A stretch of DNA of 64,000 nucleotides, taken from assembly GCA_003278225.1 (NCBI GenBank), contig QCGC01000005.1, positions 23,797 through 87,796 on the forward strand. The letters run 5' to 3'. The stretch is from Prochlorococcus sp. AG-363-P01 (GTDB lineage Bacteria > Cyanobacteriota > Cyanobacteriia > PCC-6307 > Cyanobiaceae). Below are positions 40,023 to 49,914 of the stretch, piece after piece. Position 1 is the stretch's first letter; the number at the start of each line of letters is the position of its first letter. The notes under the pieces were generated by a model. It worked only from the letters and a program-made list of their open reading frames with translations. It was not told where the DNA came from and did no database searches. Position numbers and translations under genes: made by a program.

Positions 40023-41077
40023 GAAATCTTCTTCAATCCCATATGCAATCTGCCTGTAGGAGTAACGACTCTGCCTCGAGGTGTTCGCTTCAAAAAACCA
40101 ACTTGCAATAAATAAGGTTCAACAACGGATTCCAAAGTCACTGAATCTTCTCCTAAAGCAGCTGCCAAAGTGTCTAGCCCCACAGGCCCCCCGCTATGCA
40201 CATCAACAATAAATTCCAAAAAGCGTCTATCACTTTCATCCAAGCCCAAGTTATCTACACGATGCAACTTAAGCGCCTCTACAACCAAAGATTTATCAAT
40301 CTCATGAACACTGCCACGAACAGCTGCAAAGTCACGGACTCTTTTTAATAATCTGTTGGCAATTCTGGGTGTTCCTCTAGACCGACGAGCTATCTCAAAA
40401 CAGGCTTCTTCAAAAATCGAAATATCAAGCAATCCCGCTGTTCTTTGAACAATTTCTTGAAGATCTTTGAAATTATAAAATTCCAATCTTTGTGTCAAGC
40501 CAAAGCGATCTCTCAAAGGCGAACTTAAGGCGCCAGCTTTTGTTGTAGCACCAACAAAAGTGAAAGGAGGTAATTCCAAAGACCTCAAACGTGAAGAAAT
40601 GCCTTTCCCAACAGTGAGATCAAGTCGCTTATCTTCCATAGCTGGATATAAAAGCTCTTCAGCCACTCGTGGAAGTCGATGAATCTCATCGATAAAAAGC
40701 AAATCACGTGGATTTAGGTTCATCAATAAACCGACTATGTCCCTAGGTCGTTCCAGTGCTGGTGCACTTGCAATACGACATCTCACGCCCAATTCCTCAG
40801 CCAAAACAAGTGCCATTGTTGTTTTGCCTAATCCAGGAGGTCCATACAACAAAACATGATCCAGAGCTTCTCCTCTACCAATTGCAGCCTTCACAGCAAT
40901 GCCAAGAACTTCTTTCAAAGAAGATTGACCGATATATTCATCTAATCGTTTAGGTCTGAGCCCATCTTCTCTATGAGACTTTTCATCATCCAAAAGAGGG
41001 GATGAGTCCAAAACTCGAGGTTTTCTCTTTGAAGATTTGAAATCGGATTGCCCGAAACCAGAAGAAACAATTGCCAT
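40019..41077 (-). CDS. ruvB: Holliday junction branch migration helicase RuvB
   Basis: AAA+ motor that drives branch migration with RuvA. Walker A is [14 protein letters not shown], Walker [11 protein letters not shown] and sensor 1 [20 protein letters not shown]; a C-terminal winged helix contains [20 protein letters not shown]. The ATG at MAIVSSGFG is used rather than the TTG in the track, giving 352 residues. It leads a chain of four genes joined by 4-nt overlaps. I saw no LexA box upstream. Confidence 0.96.
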   Translation of the reverse strand: MAIVSSGFGQSDFKSSKRKPRVLDSSPLLDDEKSHREDGLRPKRLDEYIGQSSLKEVLGIAVKAAIGRGEALDHVLLYGPPGLGKTTMALVLAEELGVRCRIASAPALERPRDIVGLLMNLNPRDLLFIDEIHRLPRVAEELLYPAMEDKRLDLTVGKGISSRLRSLELPPFTFVGATTKAGALSSPLRDRFGLTQRLEFYNFKDLQEIVQRTAGLLDISIFEEACFEIARRSRGTPRIANRLLKRVRDFAAVRGSVHEIDKSLVVEALKLHRVDNLGLDESDRRFLEFIVDVHSGGPVGLDTLAAALGEDSVTLESVVEPYLLQVGFLKRTPRGRVVTPTGRLHMGLKKIS

Positions 41078-41127
41078 GATGGAAGGGTAACCATCCCTGG
41101 ATATGTTCAAAGTATCGATAAAGTGAA

Positions 41128-41625
41128 ATGACTAAGACAAAAACAAAAAAGCTAAAAACTGCTGCTCGCCTTGCAGCCAATAAAAGGCTGGCAGAAAATC
41201 GTACGGCTAAACATCATTATGAAATCATAGAAACCCTAGAAACTGGTATTGAGCTATTAGGGACTGAAGTCAAGTCTATAAGAGCAGGAAAAGCAAATTT
41301 AAAAGATGGGTTCTGTTTAATTAGAAAAGGAGAGATCCAACTCCATAATGTACATATTTCCCCTCATAGCCATGCGAGTGGATACTTCAATCACGATCCT
41401 TTACGAGTTAGAAAGCTTTTAGCTCATCGTCGTGAAATCGATAAGTTTCAAGGTCAATTAGATAAAAAAGGCCTCACTCTGATTCCACTCAGTCTTCAAT
41501 TGAAAGGTTCCTGGATAAAACTCATAATTGGGCTTGGGAAAGGTCGCAAGCTTTATGACAAACGCCAAGAGGAAAAGAGAAAACAAGCTGATCGTGACAT
41601 GAAATCAGCCTTAAAGCGCTTCTAG
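41128..41625 (+). CDS. smpB: SsrA-binding protein SmpB
   Basis: Delivers tmRNA to stalled ribosomes for trans-translation. The 165-residue protein has [36 protein letters not shown] and the basic C-terminal tail ([25 protein letters not shown]), which inserts into the empty mRNA channel. ATG start 50 nt from the divergent ruvB start. Confidence 0.96.
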   Translation: MTKTKTKKLKTAARLAANKRLAENRTAKHHYEIIETLETGIELLGTEVKSIRAGKANLKDGFCLIRKGEIQLHNVHISPHSHASGYFNHDPLRVRKLLAHRREIDKFQGQLDKKGLTLIPLSLQLKGSWIKLIIGLGKGRKLYDKRQEEKRKQADRDMKSALKRF

Positions 41626-41759
41626 TCCAGTGAATGGAAAAAACAAAATTCTTATCTTTGTCAAGAAATCCTGACCTTGAGCACCTGGTTCTACCAGCAA
41701 AAAATTGCTTCAAAAAACGAACCATCAGTAAGTCTTAAGTGAATCAATCAAGAAAATCC

Positions 41760-42017
41760 TTATGACGAAGGGGGTTGTAAGCTCACATTCTCAGGTGGGG
41801 GAGTTGGATCAGGGTCGGCAATCAGCATGTGCTGAAGAACAATCTCAGGTCTTTCACTATCACGCCATCTAATGCGGTATGCAGGCATTTTTGTGCCTCT
41901 ACTAGTTGTCTGCTCAACAGGTTCCATAACCCAGCCACGTCTAGAACGTCCCTGGGGATTGCGCTTGACCACCGCATCAGTGTGTTTAAAGCGGAAACCT
42001 ACGCGTTCACCACTCAT
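41760..42017 (-). CDS. Conserved hypothetical protein, 85 aa
   Basis: A small basic protein (MSGERVGFRFKHTDAVVKRNPQGRSRRGWVMEPV) ending in a proline-rich tail (DPDPTPPPENVSLQPPSS). The middle, KMPAYRIRWRDSERPEIVLQHMLI, looks like an SH3-like beta barrel (a V-x-W-x-D-G type end). It appears to be a family shared among picocyanobacteria, from general impression, with no function. It lies 64 nt before lysS on the opposite reading side (downstream of lysS, same strand). Confidence 0.65.
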   Translation of the reverse strand: MSGERVGFRFKHTDAVVKRNPQGRSRRGWVMEPVEQTTSRGTKMPAYRIRWRDSERPEIVLQHMLIADPDPTPPPENVSLQPPSS

Positions 42018-42081
42018 CTGAACAGAACCGTGCCATTCGGACTATTATCCACTTTGATGGTACCCAGTAGGAAGGTTTTTC

Positions 42082-43578
42082 TTAAGATTCAGGTCTTAGT
42101 AAAGGGAAAGCAATCACATCACGGATCGAAGGACTATCAGTCAGAAGCATTACTAATCGATCAATCCCTATGCCTAAGCCTCCTGTAGGAGGCATTCCTA
42201 CCTCCAAAGAGTTCAAAAAATCTTCATCTATGTCATTGGCCTCTAAATCACCAGCCTTACGACGAGATTGTTGCTCCTCAAGCCGCTGACGTTGGTCTAT
42301 GGGATCAATCAACTCACTAAAAGCATTAGCAGTTTCACGACCAGCTATAAAAAGTTCAAATCGCTCAACTAAACCTTCTTTACTTCGGTGTTTTCTCGCC
42401 AACGGTGAAATTTCAATTGGATAATCCATTACAAAAGTAGGCTGCACAAGACTCGACTCAACTTTTTGCTCAAAAGCCTCATTAAGCAATCTTCCAATCG
42501 TATCTGCTTTTGCAGGCACCTCAAGACCTGCTTGAACCATTAATAATGCAGCCTCTGATCGATCCTTAACCAGACTGAAATCTATACCAGTTGCCTCTTT
42601 CACCAAATCATGCATTGTGACCTTTTTCCAAGGTGGCTTCAGATCAATTTCTGTTCCCTGATAAGAAACCGTAGTTGAACCCAAAGTCTCAAGACAAATT
42701 GAAGAAATTAACTGTTCTGTCAAGTTCATCATCTCTACATAATCAGCAAAGGCCTGATAAACCTCAACAGATGTGAACTCGGGATTATGACGAGTACTTA
42801 CCCCTTCATTACGAAATATGCGGCCAAGCTCATAGACCCGCTCAAAACCGCCAACAACAAGTCTTTTGAGATGAAGCTCAGTCGCAATCCTTAAGTAGAG
42901 AGGTAAATCCAAAGTATTGTGATGAGTAATAAATGGTCTAGCTTCAGCACCCCCTGCATCAGATTGCAAAACTGGAGTTTCTATTTCTAAAAATTGACGA
43001 TCATCTAACCATCTACGAATAGATCTAATAATTAATGCTCTCCTTCGAAAGGTTTCACGAGATTGAGGAGAAACAATAAGATCCAAGTATCGCTGGCGAT
43101 AACGTTTCTCGACATCTGTCAGGCCATGCCATTTGTCGGGTAATGGTTGTAAAGATTTAGTCAAAATTTGCCATGAATGAACCTTTACAGATAGTTCGCC
43201 TCGGTCAGTTCTACGCAAAATCCCTCTTACGCCTATCCAATCTCCAGAATCAACCAGATCAACTAATTGTGCAAAAGAACTCGAATCATCAGATCCTTCA
43301 GAAAAATTTTCCATTGTGGCTTTCTCTAAAAAAAGCTGAAGAGTGCCTGTTTCATCAGCCAACACAAAAAAAGCAATCTTGCCCATTACTCGTCGAGACA
43401 TCACCCTCCCAGCTACAGCAACATTAATTTTGCGTTCTTGACCATTGGGAAGATCTTTATGGTCAACTTGTAAGGAATGTGCGTGATGTGTAACTTCAAA
43501 TTTCAACGCATAAGGCTCTTGACCTAGAGCCTTCAAGGCTTTCGCCTTTTCCAAACGAATCTCACGGAAGTCAGACAA
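42082..43578 (-). CDS. lysS: Lysyl-tRNA synthetase, class II
   Basis: Charges tRNA-Lys. The 498-residue protein has an N-terminal OB anticodon domain ([24 protein letters not shown]) and the class II catalytic core. Motif 2 is [23 protein letters not shown], and motif 3 is [13 protein letters not shown]. The first codon is TTG; an in-frame TGA upstream and the family start ([14 protein letters not shown]) support this. The zinc finger found in some homologues is absent. Confidence 0.95.
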   Translation of the reverse strand: MSDFREIRLEKAKALKALGQEPYALKFEVTHHAHSLQVDHKDLPNGQERKINVAVAGRVMSRRVMGKIAFFVLADETGTLQLFLEKATMENFSEGSDDSSSFAQLVDLVDSGDWIGVRGILRRTDRGELSVKVHSWQILTKSLQPLPDKWHGLTDVEKRYRQRYLDLIVSPQSRETFRRRALIIRSIRRWLDDRQFLEIETPVLQSDAGGAEARPFITHHNTLDLPLYLRIATELHLKRLVVGGFERVYELGRIFRNEGVSTRHNPEFTSVEVYQAFADYVEMMNLTEQLISSICLETLGSTTVSYQGTEIDLKPPWKKVTMHDLVKEATGIDFSLVKDRSEAALLMVQAGLEVPAKADTIGRLLNEAFEQKVESSLVQPTFVMDYPIEISPLARKHRSKEGLVERFELFIAGRETANAFSELIDPIDQRQRLEEQQSRRKAGDLEANDIDEDFLNSLEVGMPPTGGLGIGIDRLVMLLTDSPSIRDVIAFPLLRPES

Positions 43579-43650
43579 CGAATAATTAGCAGACCGGCGT
43601 CATCTTGCCTCTATATGGCGCACCTTGCACTCTTAAAGCAAGGCTATTGT

Positions 43651-44400
43651 TCAACTAGCGATTGCAGTAGGGAACTCACCCATTCGCTGAGATGCATATC
43701 CAATCCCTCTGACAGTAAGTATTAACTCAGGATTACGAGGATCGGGCTCAAGCTTCCCTCTCAAACGCGCAACGTAAACATCTACTACGCGAAGGTCTGC
43801 GGCTCTTCTGGGAGGGTACCCCCACAATTGCTCCAAAATCTCTGCTCTGGGTACTACCCGTCCAGGTTCACGAAATAAAAGCTCCAGCAAGCTGAATTCT
43901 GTATAAGTCAAACCAATACGGTCACCACCACGACTAACTTGACGCCGATTGGTATCTACCACTAAATCGCCCAAACGAAGAACACCTTGTCCAACGGGTA
44001 TTTCGCGTGTTTCAACAACTGAGACTCCTGGCCCCATCCTTCTAAGAATTGTCGCTATTCGCGTCTCCAACTCCTTAGGACTAAATGGTTTCGAAAGATA
44101 ATCATCTGCACCCAGATCAAGTCCTGCAACTCGCTCAGAAATGGCTTCAAGCGCTGTCAAAAAGATTATGGGGACGCATGATTCCGCCCTGAGACGCCTA
44201 CAAACTGCAAATCCATCAAGCTTTGGAAGCATTACATCTAAAACCACCAAATCAGGTGACTCATTGTGGAAAGCCTCTATAGCCTTTTCTCCATCATCAG
44301 CTGAAATGACTCTATAACCAGCTAGCTGAAGTCTTGTTATTAAAACGCGTAAGACTGCTGGCTCATCATCAACTACCAGGATGGTGGCCTTTGGGTTCAT
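43651..44400 (-). CDS. rpaB: OmpR-family response regulator RpaB
   Basis: Global light-stress regulator of cyanobacteria (Ycf27), partner of the NblS histidine kinase. The receiver domain has the acidic pair in ILVVDDEPAV, the phosphorylated aspartate in DLVVLDVMLPKLDGFAVCRRLRAESCVPIIFLTA, and the lysine in DDYLSKPFSPKELE. The DNA-binding winged helix follows (LTYTEFSLLELLFREPGRVVPRAEILEQLWGYPP). I choose the ATG at MNPKATILVV because AAGAGG lies about 9 nt upstream; the 36 extra residues of the track's ORF, which starts in the upstream gap, seem less likely but are possible. Confidence 0.92.
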   Translation of the reverse strand: MNPKATILVVDDEPAVLRVLITRLQLAGYRVISADDGEKAIEAFHNESPDLVVLDVMLPKLDGFAVCRRLRAESCVPIIFLTALEAISERVAGLDLGADDYLSKPFSPKELETRIATILRRMGPGVSVVETREIPVGQGVLRLGDLVVDTNRRQVSRGGDRIGLTYTEFSLLELLFREPGRVVPRAEILEQLWGYPPRRAADLRVVDVYVARLRGKLEPDPRNPELILTVRGIGYASQRMGEFPTAIAS

Positions 44401-44649
44401 TGCATGTGACCTCTTGGGGGACCCATCAATGCTTTTAAGCTCTGATGGACCTCTTCGTGGCATGAGTGATTGCTCATCAAGAAAAGCAACAATAACCTTC
44501 CAACCCAAAGAAACAAAAGGGGGTAAAGCTCTGGACGGAAGAGTTTCCCGCTTTTTTTAAGATTTCAAAAGTATTTATACTCGAGTATTTCTACTCATTT
44601 TTGCCTAATTTGGGCTGTAAAAAAAGATACCTTGTGGGGTAAAGAATCA

Positions 44650-44679
44650 CCTGAGGGAACAGAATCTGCTTCCCTCAGG
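44650..44679. other. Perfect hairpin 1 in the rpaB-mreD gap (candidate structured RNA)
   Basis: CCTGAGGGAA and TTCCCTCAGG pair perfectly over 10 bp around a 10-nt loop. The stem is far more G+C-rich than its surroundings. It lies in the 460-base noncoding stretch between rpaB and mreD, too far from either gene to be a simple terminator of either. Confidence 0.5.
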
Positions 44680-44703
44680 TTTCAAGCCGCATGGAAAGAT
44701 TTA

Positions 44704-44733
44704 CGAAGAAATATAGAGATACATATTTCTTCG
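44704..44733. other. Perfect hairpin 2 in the rpaB-mreD gap
   Basis: CGAAGAAATAT and ATATTTCTTCG pair perfectly over 11 bp around an 8-nt loop, 24 nt after hairpin 1. Together with the smaller TAGTTT/AAACTA repeat near 44804 and the mreD terminator, the gap is unusually rich in inverted repeats. Strand and function are unknown. Confidence 0.5.
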
Positions 44734-44863
44734 CAAGCAAAGAAACCAAATAAATTAAGAAAAATGCAATATAATCCTTACTTTTCTAATTAAATATACC
44801 CAATTAGTTTATACAAACTAGTCTAACTTAAGGGTTAAAAATCTTGGCTTTATGCACTGAAGG

Positions 44864-44899
44864 CTTATTAAATAAGCTTAAGATAAATTATTTAATAAG
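44864..44899 (-). terminator. Inverted repeat after mreD (end of mreBCD)
   Basis: CTTATTAAATAA and TTATTTAATAAG form a perfect 12-bp AT-rich stem with a 12-nt loop, 1 nt beyond the mreD stop codon. It probably ends the mreBCD transcript, although no T-run follows. Confidence 0.55.
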
Positions 44900-44900
44900 A

Positions 44901-45440
44901 TCATAAACTATCTCTAGAAAAATTACTTGAAGGCAGAAACCTATAATTCTTAAAACACATCAAAAGTAGAGAGCAAATTAAAGGAGCCATTAAACCTGTC
45001 AGTATTGACTGAGCCAGGAGGGTGTGAAAGCTCCATAAATTAAATAAAGTGACTGGGCTAACAGTTCCATTTAGAACAAATTGCAACCACAAACCTAAAC
45101 TTACAAAAATACTTCCGATCCACGACAACAATCCAAGACTAAAGCCTCTCTGAAAAAGCAAAGATCTTTTCCCTAAATAACCCCACCAAAGTCCAAGTAT
45201 TGACAAAAAAGGTGCGTAAGTTGCATCACCAAGACTAATAGCATCTAAAGATAAGCCCAATGCAAAGCCACTAAGCAAGCCCGAAACTGGTCCTGCAAAA
45301 AGAGACCAAGGCAATAACCACAAAATTGACCATGATGGCCCTACTCCCATCAAAGTCAGCCAACTAGGGGCTATCAAAGTCAAAAAAGGCACCCCAATAG
45401 CAGATAATCCAACAACTGAACCCAAGCGAAATCTAATCAT
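44901..45440 (-). CDS. mreD: Rod shape-determining protein MreD (probable)
   Basis: A 179-residue membrane protein with about five hydrophobic helices (SVVGLSAIGVPFLTLIAPSWL, LLPWSLFAGPVSGLLSGFALGLSLDAI, FSLGLLSWIGSIFVSLGLWLQF). It is named mainly from its place after mreB and mreC. I start at the ATG of MIRFRLGSV, which overlaps the mreC stop by 8 nt; the ORF-track start would overlap mreC by 95 nt. It joins MreC and MreB to the elongasome that guides lateral wall synthesis. Confidence 0.8.
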   Translation of the reverse strand: MIRFRLGSVVGLSAIGVPFLTLIAPSWLTLMGVGPSWSILWLLPWSLFAGPVSGLLSGFALGLSLDAISLGDATYAPFLSILGLWWGYLGKRSLLFQRGFSLGLLSWIGSIFVSLGLWLQFVLNGTVSPVTLFNLWSFHTLLAQSILTGLMAPLICSLLLMCFKNYRFLPSSNFSRDSL

Positions 45441-46182
45441 CAAGTCTTTGAACTTGTACCCAATCAATGGCCTCTGGAGATGCAAAAAGTTGCACAGTTG
45501 CATGAGGTGCAGGGACTGCATTTGCATCTATGGATTGAATAACACCTATAGGCAAATTTGGGGGAAGAAGGGTACTTGCTGGTGATGTACTAACAATATC
45601 GCCTTTTATTGCCTGAGAATCTTTATCTAAAAAAGTCAATCTTGGTCGATTAGTTCCCATGCCAAGCAAAAGTCCATGTCGCTTAGTTCTATTAACCCAA
45701 ACACCTATTTGGCTACCAGGAGCTGTAAGCAATCTCACCCTTGAGGTTGTAGGCGTCACACTTTGAACTATCCCTATTAAGCCGCCAGGTCCCATTACTG
45801 CAGAACCATTTTTAATGCCCGCAAATTTACCTTTACCTAATTCTAATTGTTGCCACCATCCATTCGATTTTCGAGATATCACTGGTAATGAGAAAAAATC
45901 ATCTTTCGAGGATTCCTTGAGAGAAAGCATCCTTCTCAATCGCATATTGTCTTGTTCAAGTAAATCCAAGCGAGCCTTCTGTTCTAATTGCGCTCCCTGC
46001 AGAAGCCACTCTTGCTGAGAAGTACCAGGCCAAAATGGTCTGGTTATAAATGCATAAACATCTAATAATCCAGTTCCTTTGCTCCATCGAATAATGAAAA
46101 GGCTCGCAATCAAGAAAATCCAAGGCCAACGTCTACGCCAAAAACGCCATCTTTGAGTCGTTAATTTAGGCCCGCCAGTCAT
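45433..46182 (-). CDS. mreC: Rod shape-determining protein MreC
   Basis: A 249-residue bitopic protein. A short basic cytoplasmic end (KLTTQRWRFWRRRWP) precedes one membrane helix (WIFLIASLFIIRWS). A likely coiled coil (QEWLLQGAQLEQKARLDLLEQDNMRLRRMLSL) and the beta-barrel MreC domain (NGSAVMGPGGLIGIVQSV) follow. It scaffolds cell-wall elongation in the periplasm. ATG start, 3 nt after mreB. Confidence 0.9.
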   Translation of the reverse strand: MTGGPKLTTQRWRFWRRRWPWIFLIASLFIIRWSKGTGLLDVYAFITRPFWPGTSQQEWLLQGAQLEQKARLDLLEQDNMRLRRMLSLKESSKDDFFSLPVISRKSNGWWQQLELGKGKFAGIKNGSAVMGPGGLIGIVQSVTPTTSRVRLLTAPGSQIGVWVNRTKRHGLLLGMGTNRPRLTFLDKDSQAIKGDIVSTSPASTLLPPNLPIGVIQSIDANAVPAPHATVQLFASPEAIDWVQVQRLDD

Positions 46183-46185
46183 ACA

Positions 46186-47238
46186 TCAATCAGTTGATGA
46201 ATTTCTTGCAAACTCAGGTGTATCTAAGACTCTTCTTAAGCGCTTAAAATCTTCCAAAACCTGACCACATCCATTAACAACACAAAGCAAAGGGTCTTCA
46301 GCAACATGCGTAAAAATCCCTGTTTCGTGACTAACAAGATCACTAATTCCTCTAACTAAAGCCCCTCCACCGGCAAGCATGATTCCTCTATCAGCGATAT
46401 CAGCAGCCAACTCAGGAGGAGTTCGCTCCAAAGTACGTTTAACAGCCTCAACAATCTTGCTGAGCGGTTCAGCCATAGCCTCTCTTAAATCACCTGTTTG
46501 TAAATTTATTGATCTTGGAAGGCCCGATAAAAGATGCAAACCACGTACATCCATTGATTTCATATCCTGATCATTATCAGGAAAAGCAGAGCCTATTCGT
46601 ATTTTGATCTCTTCGGCTGTGCGCTCACCAACAACTAAATTGTGCACTTTCTTTAAATAAATAGCAATCGCATCGTTTATTTCATCTCCAGCAACCCTTA
46701 CTGATTCGCTTAAAACTGTGCCTCCTAAACTCAGAACAGCTACTTCAGTAGTCCCTCCGCCTATATCAACAATCATAGTTCCAATTGGCTCAGTCACAGG
46801 TAATGATGCGCCTATAGCAGCTGCAACTGGCTCATCGATTAAATGCACCTCGCGAGCACCAGCCATCCCTGCCTCCCGCACAGCTCGACGTTCCACTCCA
46901 GTCACTCCACTAGGTATTCCCACCACTAAACGAGGAGAAATAATCCCACGACCTTCGTTACATTTTTGTATGAAACTTTTGAGCATCTGCTCAGCTGCAT
47001 CAAAGTCAGCAATAACTCCATCTCTCAGAGGTCGGACAGCTCGAATATTGCCAGGAGTTCTACCAAGCATTAACTTTGCATCATCGCCTACCGCAAGAGG
47101 GACTCCCTCCTCTAAATCCATTGCAACAACAGAAGGTTCTTGAAGAACAATTCCTTTCCCTGATACGTATATCAGAGTATTTGCCGTCCCAAGATCAATA
47201 CCAATATCTCGAGAAAACTTAAATCGATTAAGCAACAC
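46186..47238 (-). CDS. mreB: Actin-like rod shape-determining protein MreB
   Basis: A 350-residue actin-like ATPase that forms membrane-bound filaments. The phosphate 1 motif is IGIDLGTANTLIYV, phosphate 2 is MIVDIGGGTTEVAVLS, and the adenosine motif is MLAGGGALVRGI. The initiation codon is GTG (then LLNRFKFSRDIG). It leads the mreBCD operon, with mreC 3 nt downstream, and diverges from ssb across 139 nt. Confidence 0.95.
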   Translation of the reverse strand: MLLNRFKFSRDIGIDLGTANTLIYVSGKGIVLQEPSVVAMDLEEGVPLAVGDDAKLMLGRTPGNIRAVRPLRDGVIADFDAAEQMLKSFIQKCNEGRGIISPRLVVGIPSGVTGVERRAVREAGMAGAREVHLIDEPVAAAIGASLPVTEPIGTMIVDIGGGTTEVAVLSLGGTVLSESVRVAGDEINDAIAIYLKKVHNLVVGERTAEEIKIRIGSAFPDNDQDMKSMDVRGLHLLSGLPRSINLQTGDLREAMAEPLSKIVEAVKRTLERTPPELAADIADRGIMLAGGGALVRGISDLVSHETGIFTHVAEDPLLCVVNGCGQVLEDFKRLRRVLDTPEFARNSSTD

Positions 47239-47377
47239 AGTTTTAATTCAATTCGGCGAATCATAGAGGGCTTAGGCAATTCGTCTTGTTACTTACAAAG
47301 AAGAGTCTTGAAGTCCTTGCATCCATTACCTCCTAACTTGAAGCATTATTAAGAGGCCTCACCATGGCAACAAATAA

Positions 47378-47767
47378 ATGAGCATCAATTCCGTCACATT
47401 GGTAGGTCGAGCTGGAAGAGACCCAGAAGTTCGTTATTTCGAGTCTGGTAGCGTTGTGGCCAATCTTACATTGGCAGTTAATCGTCGTGGTCGTAATGAT
47501 GAGCCTGATTGGTTCAATATCGAAATATGGGGCAAGCAAGCACAAGTAGCAGCAGATTATGTAAAGAAAGGTTCCTTACTAGGCATTACAGGTAGCTTCA
47601 AAGTGGACAGCTGGACAGACAGGAATACAGGTGAGCCACGAAGCAAGCCTGTAGTTCGGGTGGATCGCCTTGAATTGCTTGGTTCAAAACGGGACTCTGA
47701 GTCAAACAGTTTTAATACCGGAAGGTCTAGTGAAGTCTCAACTAATGATGAAGAAATACCCTTCTAA
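47378..47767 (+). CDS. ssb: Single-stranded DNA-binding protein
   Basis: A 129-residue OB-fold protein (NSVTLVGRAGRDPEVRYFESGSVVANLTLAV, then WFNIEIWGKQAQVAADYVKKGSLLGITG). Its acidic tip DEEIPF is the docking site for repair and replication proteins. The disordered linker is short, as in other picocyanobacteria. ATG start. It ends 8 nt before the convergent DedA gene. Confidence 0.95.
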   Translation: MSINSVTLVGRAGRDPEVRYFESGSVVANLTLAVNRRGRNDEPDWFNIEIWGKQAQVAADYVKKGSLLGITGSFKVDSWTDRNTGEPRSKPVVRVDRLELLGSKRDSESNSFNTGRSSEVSTNDEEIPF

Positions 47768-47774
47768 AAGTTAT

Positions 47775-48434
47775 TCAATCCTTTACCTTTAACTTTTTAA
47801 GAGTTCTAAGGATTAAAAACAATAAGCCAGATATGATTCCAACAATAATAATAATTTTCACACTTTTGGATAAAGGGCCAACCCAAAACTCCACATTGGT
47901 GTAACTCTCTCCAAGAACTAAACCAGCCAAAGTCAATAATAAAGTCCAAATAAGACTTCCTGCAGTTGTCCAAATTAGAAAAGGTATTAAAGGCATTAAC
48001 TCAATACCCGCGGGTACTGAAATCAAAGTTCTAATCCCTGGTACTAAACGTCCCCAAAAAACTAAAGCTACACCATATCGATTAAACCATCTACGACTTC
48101 GTGCCAATTCCTCAGGATTAATGCCAATCCATCTACCATTATTCTTCAACCATTTCTCAAGTCTTTCTTCATTAACCAAACGTCCTAATCCATACCAAGG
48201 AAATGCACCTAATACAGTTCCCAACAAACCCGCAAAAACAACTGGCAAGAAATGCAATTGACCTTGCTGCACATAAAAACCTCCAAGAGGCATAATTAAC
48301 TCAGAAGGTATAGGTGGAAAAAGGTTTTCCAAAAACATCGCTGCTAAAATCGCGCTGTAACCAATCCATTGATTAGCTTCAACAGCCTTACCAATAAGTT
48401 CAGGCAATTTAGTAATTAGTTCAATTATTTCCAT
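47775..48434 (-). CDS. DedA family membrane protein
   Basis: A 219-residue SNARE-associated (DedA/VTT) membrane protein with five to six hydrophobic segments. The motif region ENLFPPIPSELIMPLGGFY and the reentrant loop FWGRLVPGIRTLISVPAGIELMPLIPFLIWTTAGSLIW with the GRxxPGxR motif are typical. Relatives scramble or flip phospholipids and undecaprenyl phosphate. ATG start. Confidence 0.9.
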   Translation of the reverse strand: MEIIELITKLPELIGKAVEANQWIGYSAILAAMFLENLFPPIPSELIMPLGGFYVQQGQLHFLPVVFAGLLGTVLGAFPWYGLGRLVNEERLEKWLKNNGRWIGINPEELARSRRWFNRYGVALVFWGRLVPGIRTLISVPAGIELMPLIPFLIWTTAGSLIWTLLLTLAGLVLGESYTNVEFWVGPLSKSVKIIIIVGIISGLLFLILRTLKKLKVKD

Positions 48435-48483
48435 AAAATTAATTCTCGAAAAATATTTTCCTTAAATTTTAAATAGAGTTCAA

Positions 48484-49914
48484 TTAATAACGATAATGAT
48501 CTGGTTTATAGGGACCTTCAATTGGAACACTTATATATTCTGCCTGGCTAGGAGTTAACTGAGTTAAATTTGCTCCAATCTTTTCCAAATGCAAACGAGC
48601 AACCATTTCATCTAAATGTTTTGGCAACACATAAACTTGATTGGAATAATGAGAGCCTTTAGTGAATAATTCAATCTGAGCCAAAACTTGATTAGTAAAG
48701 GAATTACTCATCACAAAACTTGGATGCCCTGTAGCACACCCCAAATTAACTAGACGTCCTTCAGCTAAAAGAATAATTTTATGCCCACTAGGTAAAGTTA
48801 TATGGTCTACCTGAGGCTTAATATTTTCCCACTCATATTTTCTTAATGAGGAAACATCAATTTCGTTATCAAAATGACCAATATTGCAGACAATTGCCTC
48901 ATCCTTCATACAAATAAGATGCTCATGTCGAATTACTTGGAAATTCCCAGTTGCAGTAACAAAGATATCTACATCCTGCACAACTTCTTCTAAACGAACA
49001 ACTCGGTAACCCTCCATTGCTGCCTGGAGAGCGCAAATTGGATCGATTTCAGCAATCATTACCGTTGCTCCCAAACCTCTTAATGACTGAGCAGATCCCT
49101 TCCCAACATCTCCATAACCAACAACTAATGCAACCTTGCCAGCCACCATTACATCTGTTGCTCGCTTTATGCCATCTACTAAAGATTCACGACATCCATA
49201 AAGATTGTCAAATTTACTTTTCGTAACTGAATCATTGACATTAATTGCAGGGAAAGGAAGCTCACCGTTTTTTTGCATCTGATAGAGGCGAGCTACACCT
49301 GTTGTAGTTTCTTCAGTAATCCCTTGAATACTTTTCTTGATACGGGAATAAAAACCAGGATCTTTCTGCAACTTGGCTCGAATGGAGGCAAACAAGGAGA
49401 CCTCTTCTTCGTTAGAAGGATTTTTAAGAACTCCCATATCCTTTTCCGCCCTACTGCCAAGCATCACCAAACCTGTTGCATCCCCACCATCATCAAGAAT
49501 CATATTGGGAGCTTCATCATCACCCCATTCAAGAATCCTATGAGTGTATGCCCAATATTCATCTAATGTTTCTCCTTTAACCGCAAAAACAGGTACACCT
49601 GTCGCAGCGATTGCAGCAGCAGCATGATCTTGAGTAGAAAAGATGTTGCATGATGCCCAACGAACTTTTGCACCCAAAGCCACCAAAGTCTCTATAAGTA
49701 CCCCTGTCTGAATGGTCATGTGCAAGCTGCCAGCAATACGAGCACCTTTTAAAGGCTTTTGACTCCCATACTTGGCCCTTAGAGACATCAAGCCCGGCAT
49801 CTCGGTTTCGGCAATCGTCAACTCCTTGCGCCCAAACTCAGCCTGCCCTATATCAAAAACAACATAGTCAGGAGAATCAGTCAAAGTATTTATGGAGGAA
49901 GGTACAGCAACCAT
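48484..49914 (-). CDS. ahcY: S-adenosylhomocysteine hydrolase
   Basis: Splits S-adenosylhomocysteine into adenosine and homocysteine, removing a product that inhibits methyltransferases. The 476-residue protein has [37 protein letters not shown], the NAD-binding [20 protein letters not shown], and the C-terminal KPDHYRY. I use ATG at VAVPSS; the track's TTG is two codons further. The ATG shares the CATG palindrome with a possible tsaE start on the other strand. Confidence 0.97.
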   Translation of the reverse strand: MVAVPSSINTLTDSPDYVVFDIGQAEFGRKELTIAETEMPGLMSLRAKYGSQKPLKGARIAGSLHMTIQTGVLIETLVALGAKVRWASCNIFSTQDHAAAAIAATGVPVFAVKGETLDEYWAYTHRILEWGDDEAPNMILDDGGDATGLVMLGSRAEKDMGVLKNPSNEEEVSLFASIRAKLQKDPGFYSRIKKSIQGITEETTTGVARLYQMQKNGELPFPAINVNDSVTKSKFDNLYGCRESLVDGIKRATDVMVAGKVALVVGYGDVGKGSAQSLRGLGATVMIAEIDPICALQAAMEGYRVVRLEEVVQDVDIFVTATGNFQVIRHEHLICMKDEAIVCNIGHFDNEIDVSSLRKYEWENIKPQVDHITLPSGHKIILLAEGRLVNLGCATGHPSFVMSNSFTNQVLAQIELFTKGSHYSNQVYVLPKHLDEMVARLHLEKIGANLTQLTPSQAEYISVPIEGPYKPDHYRY

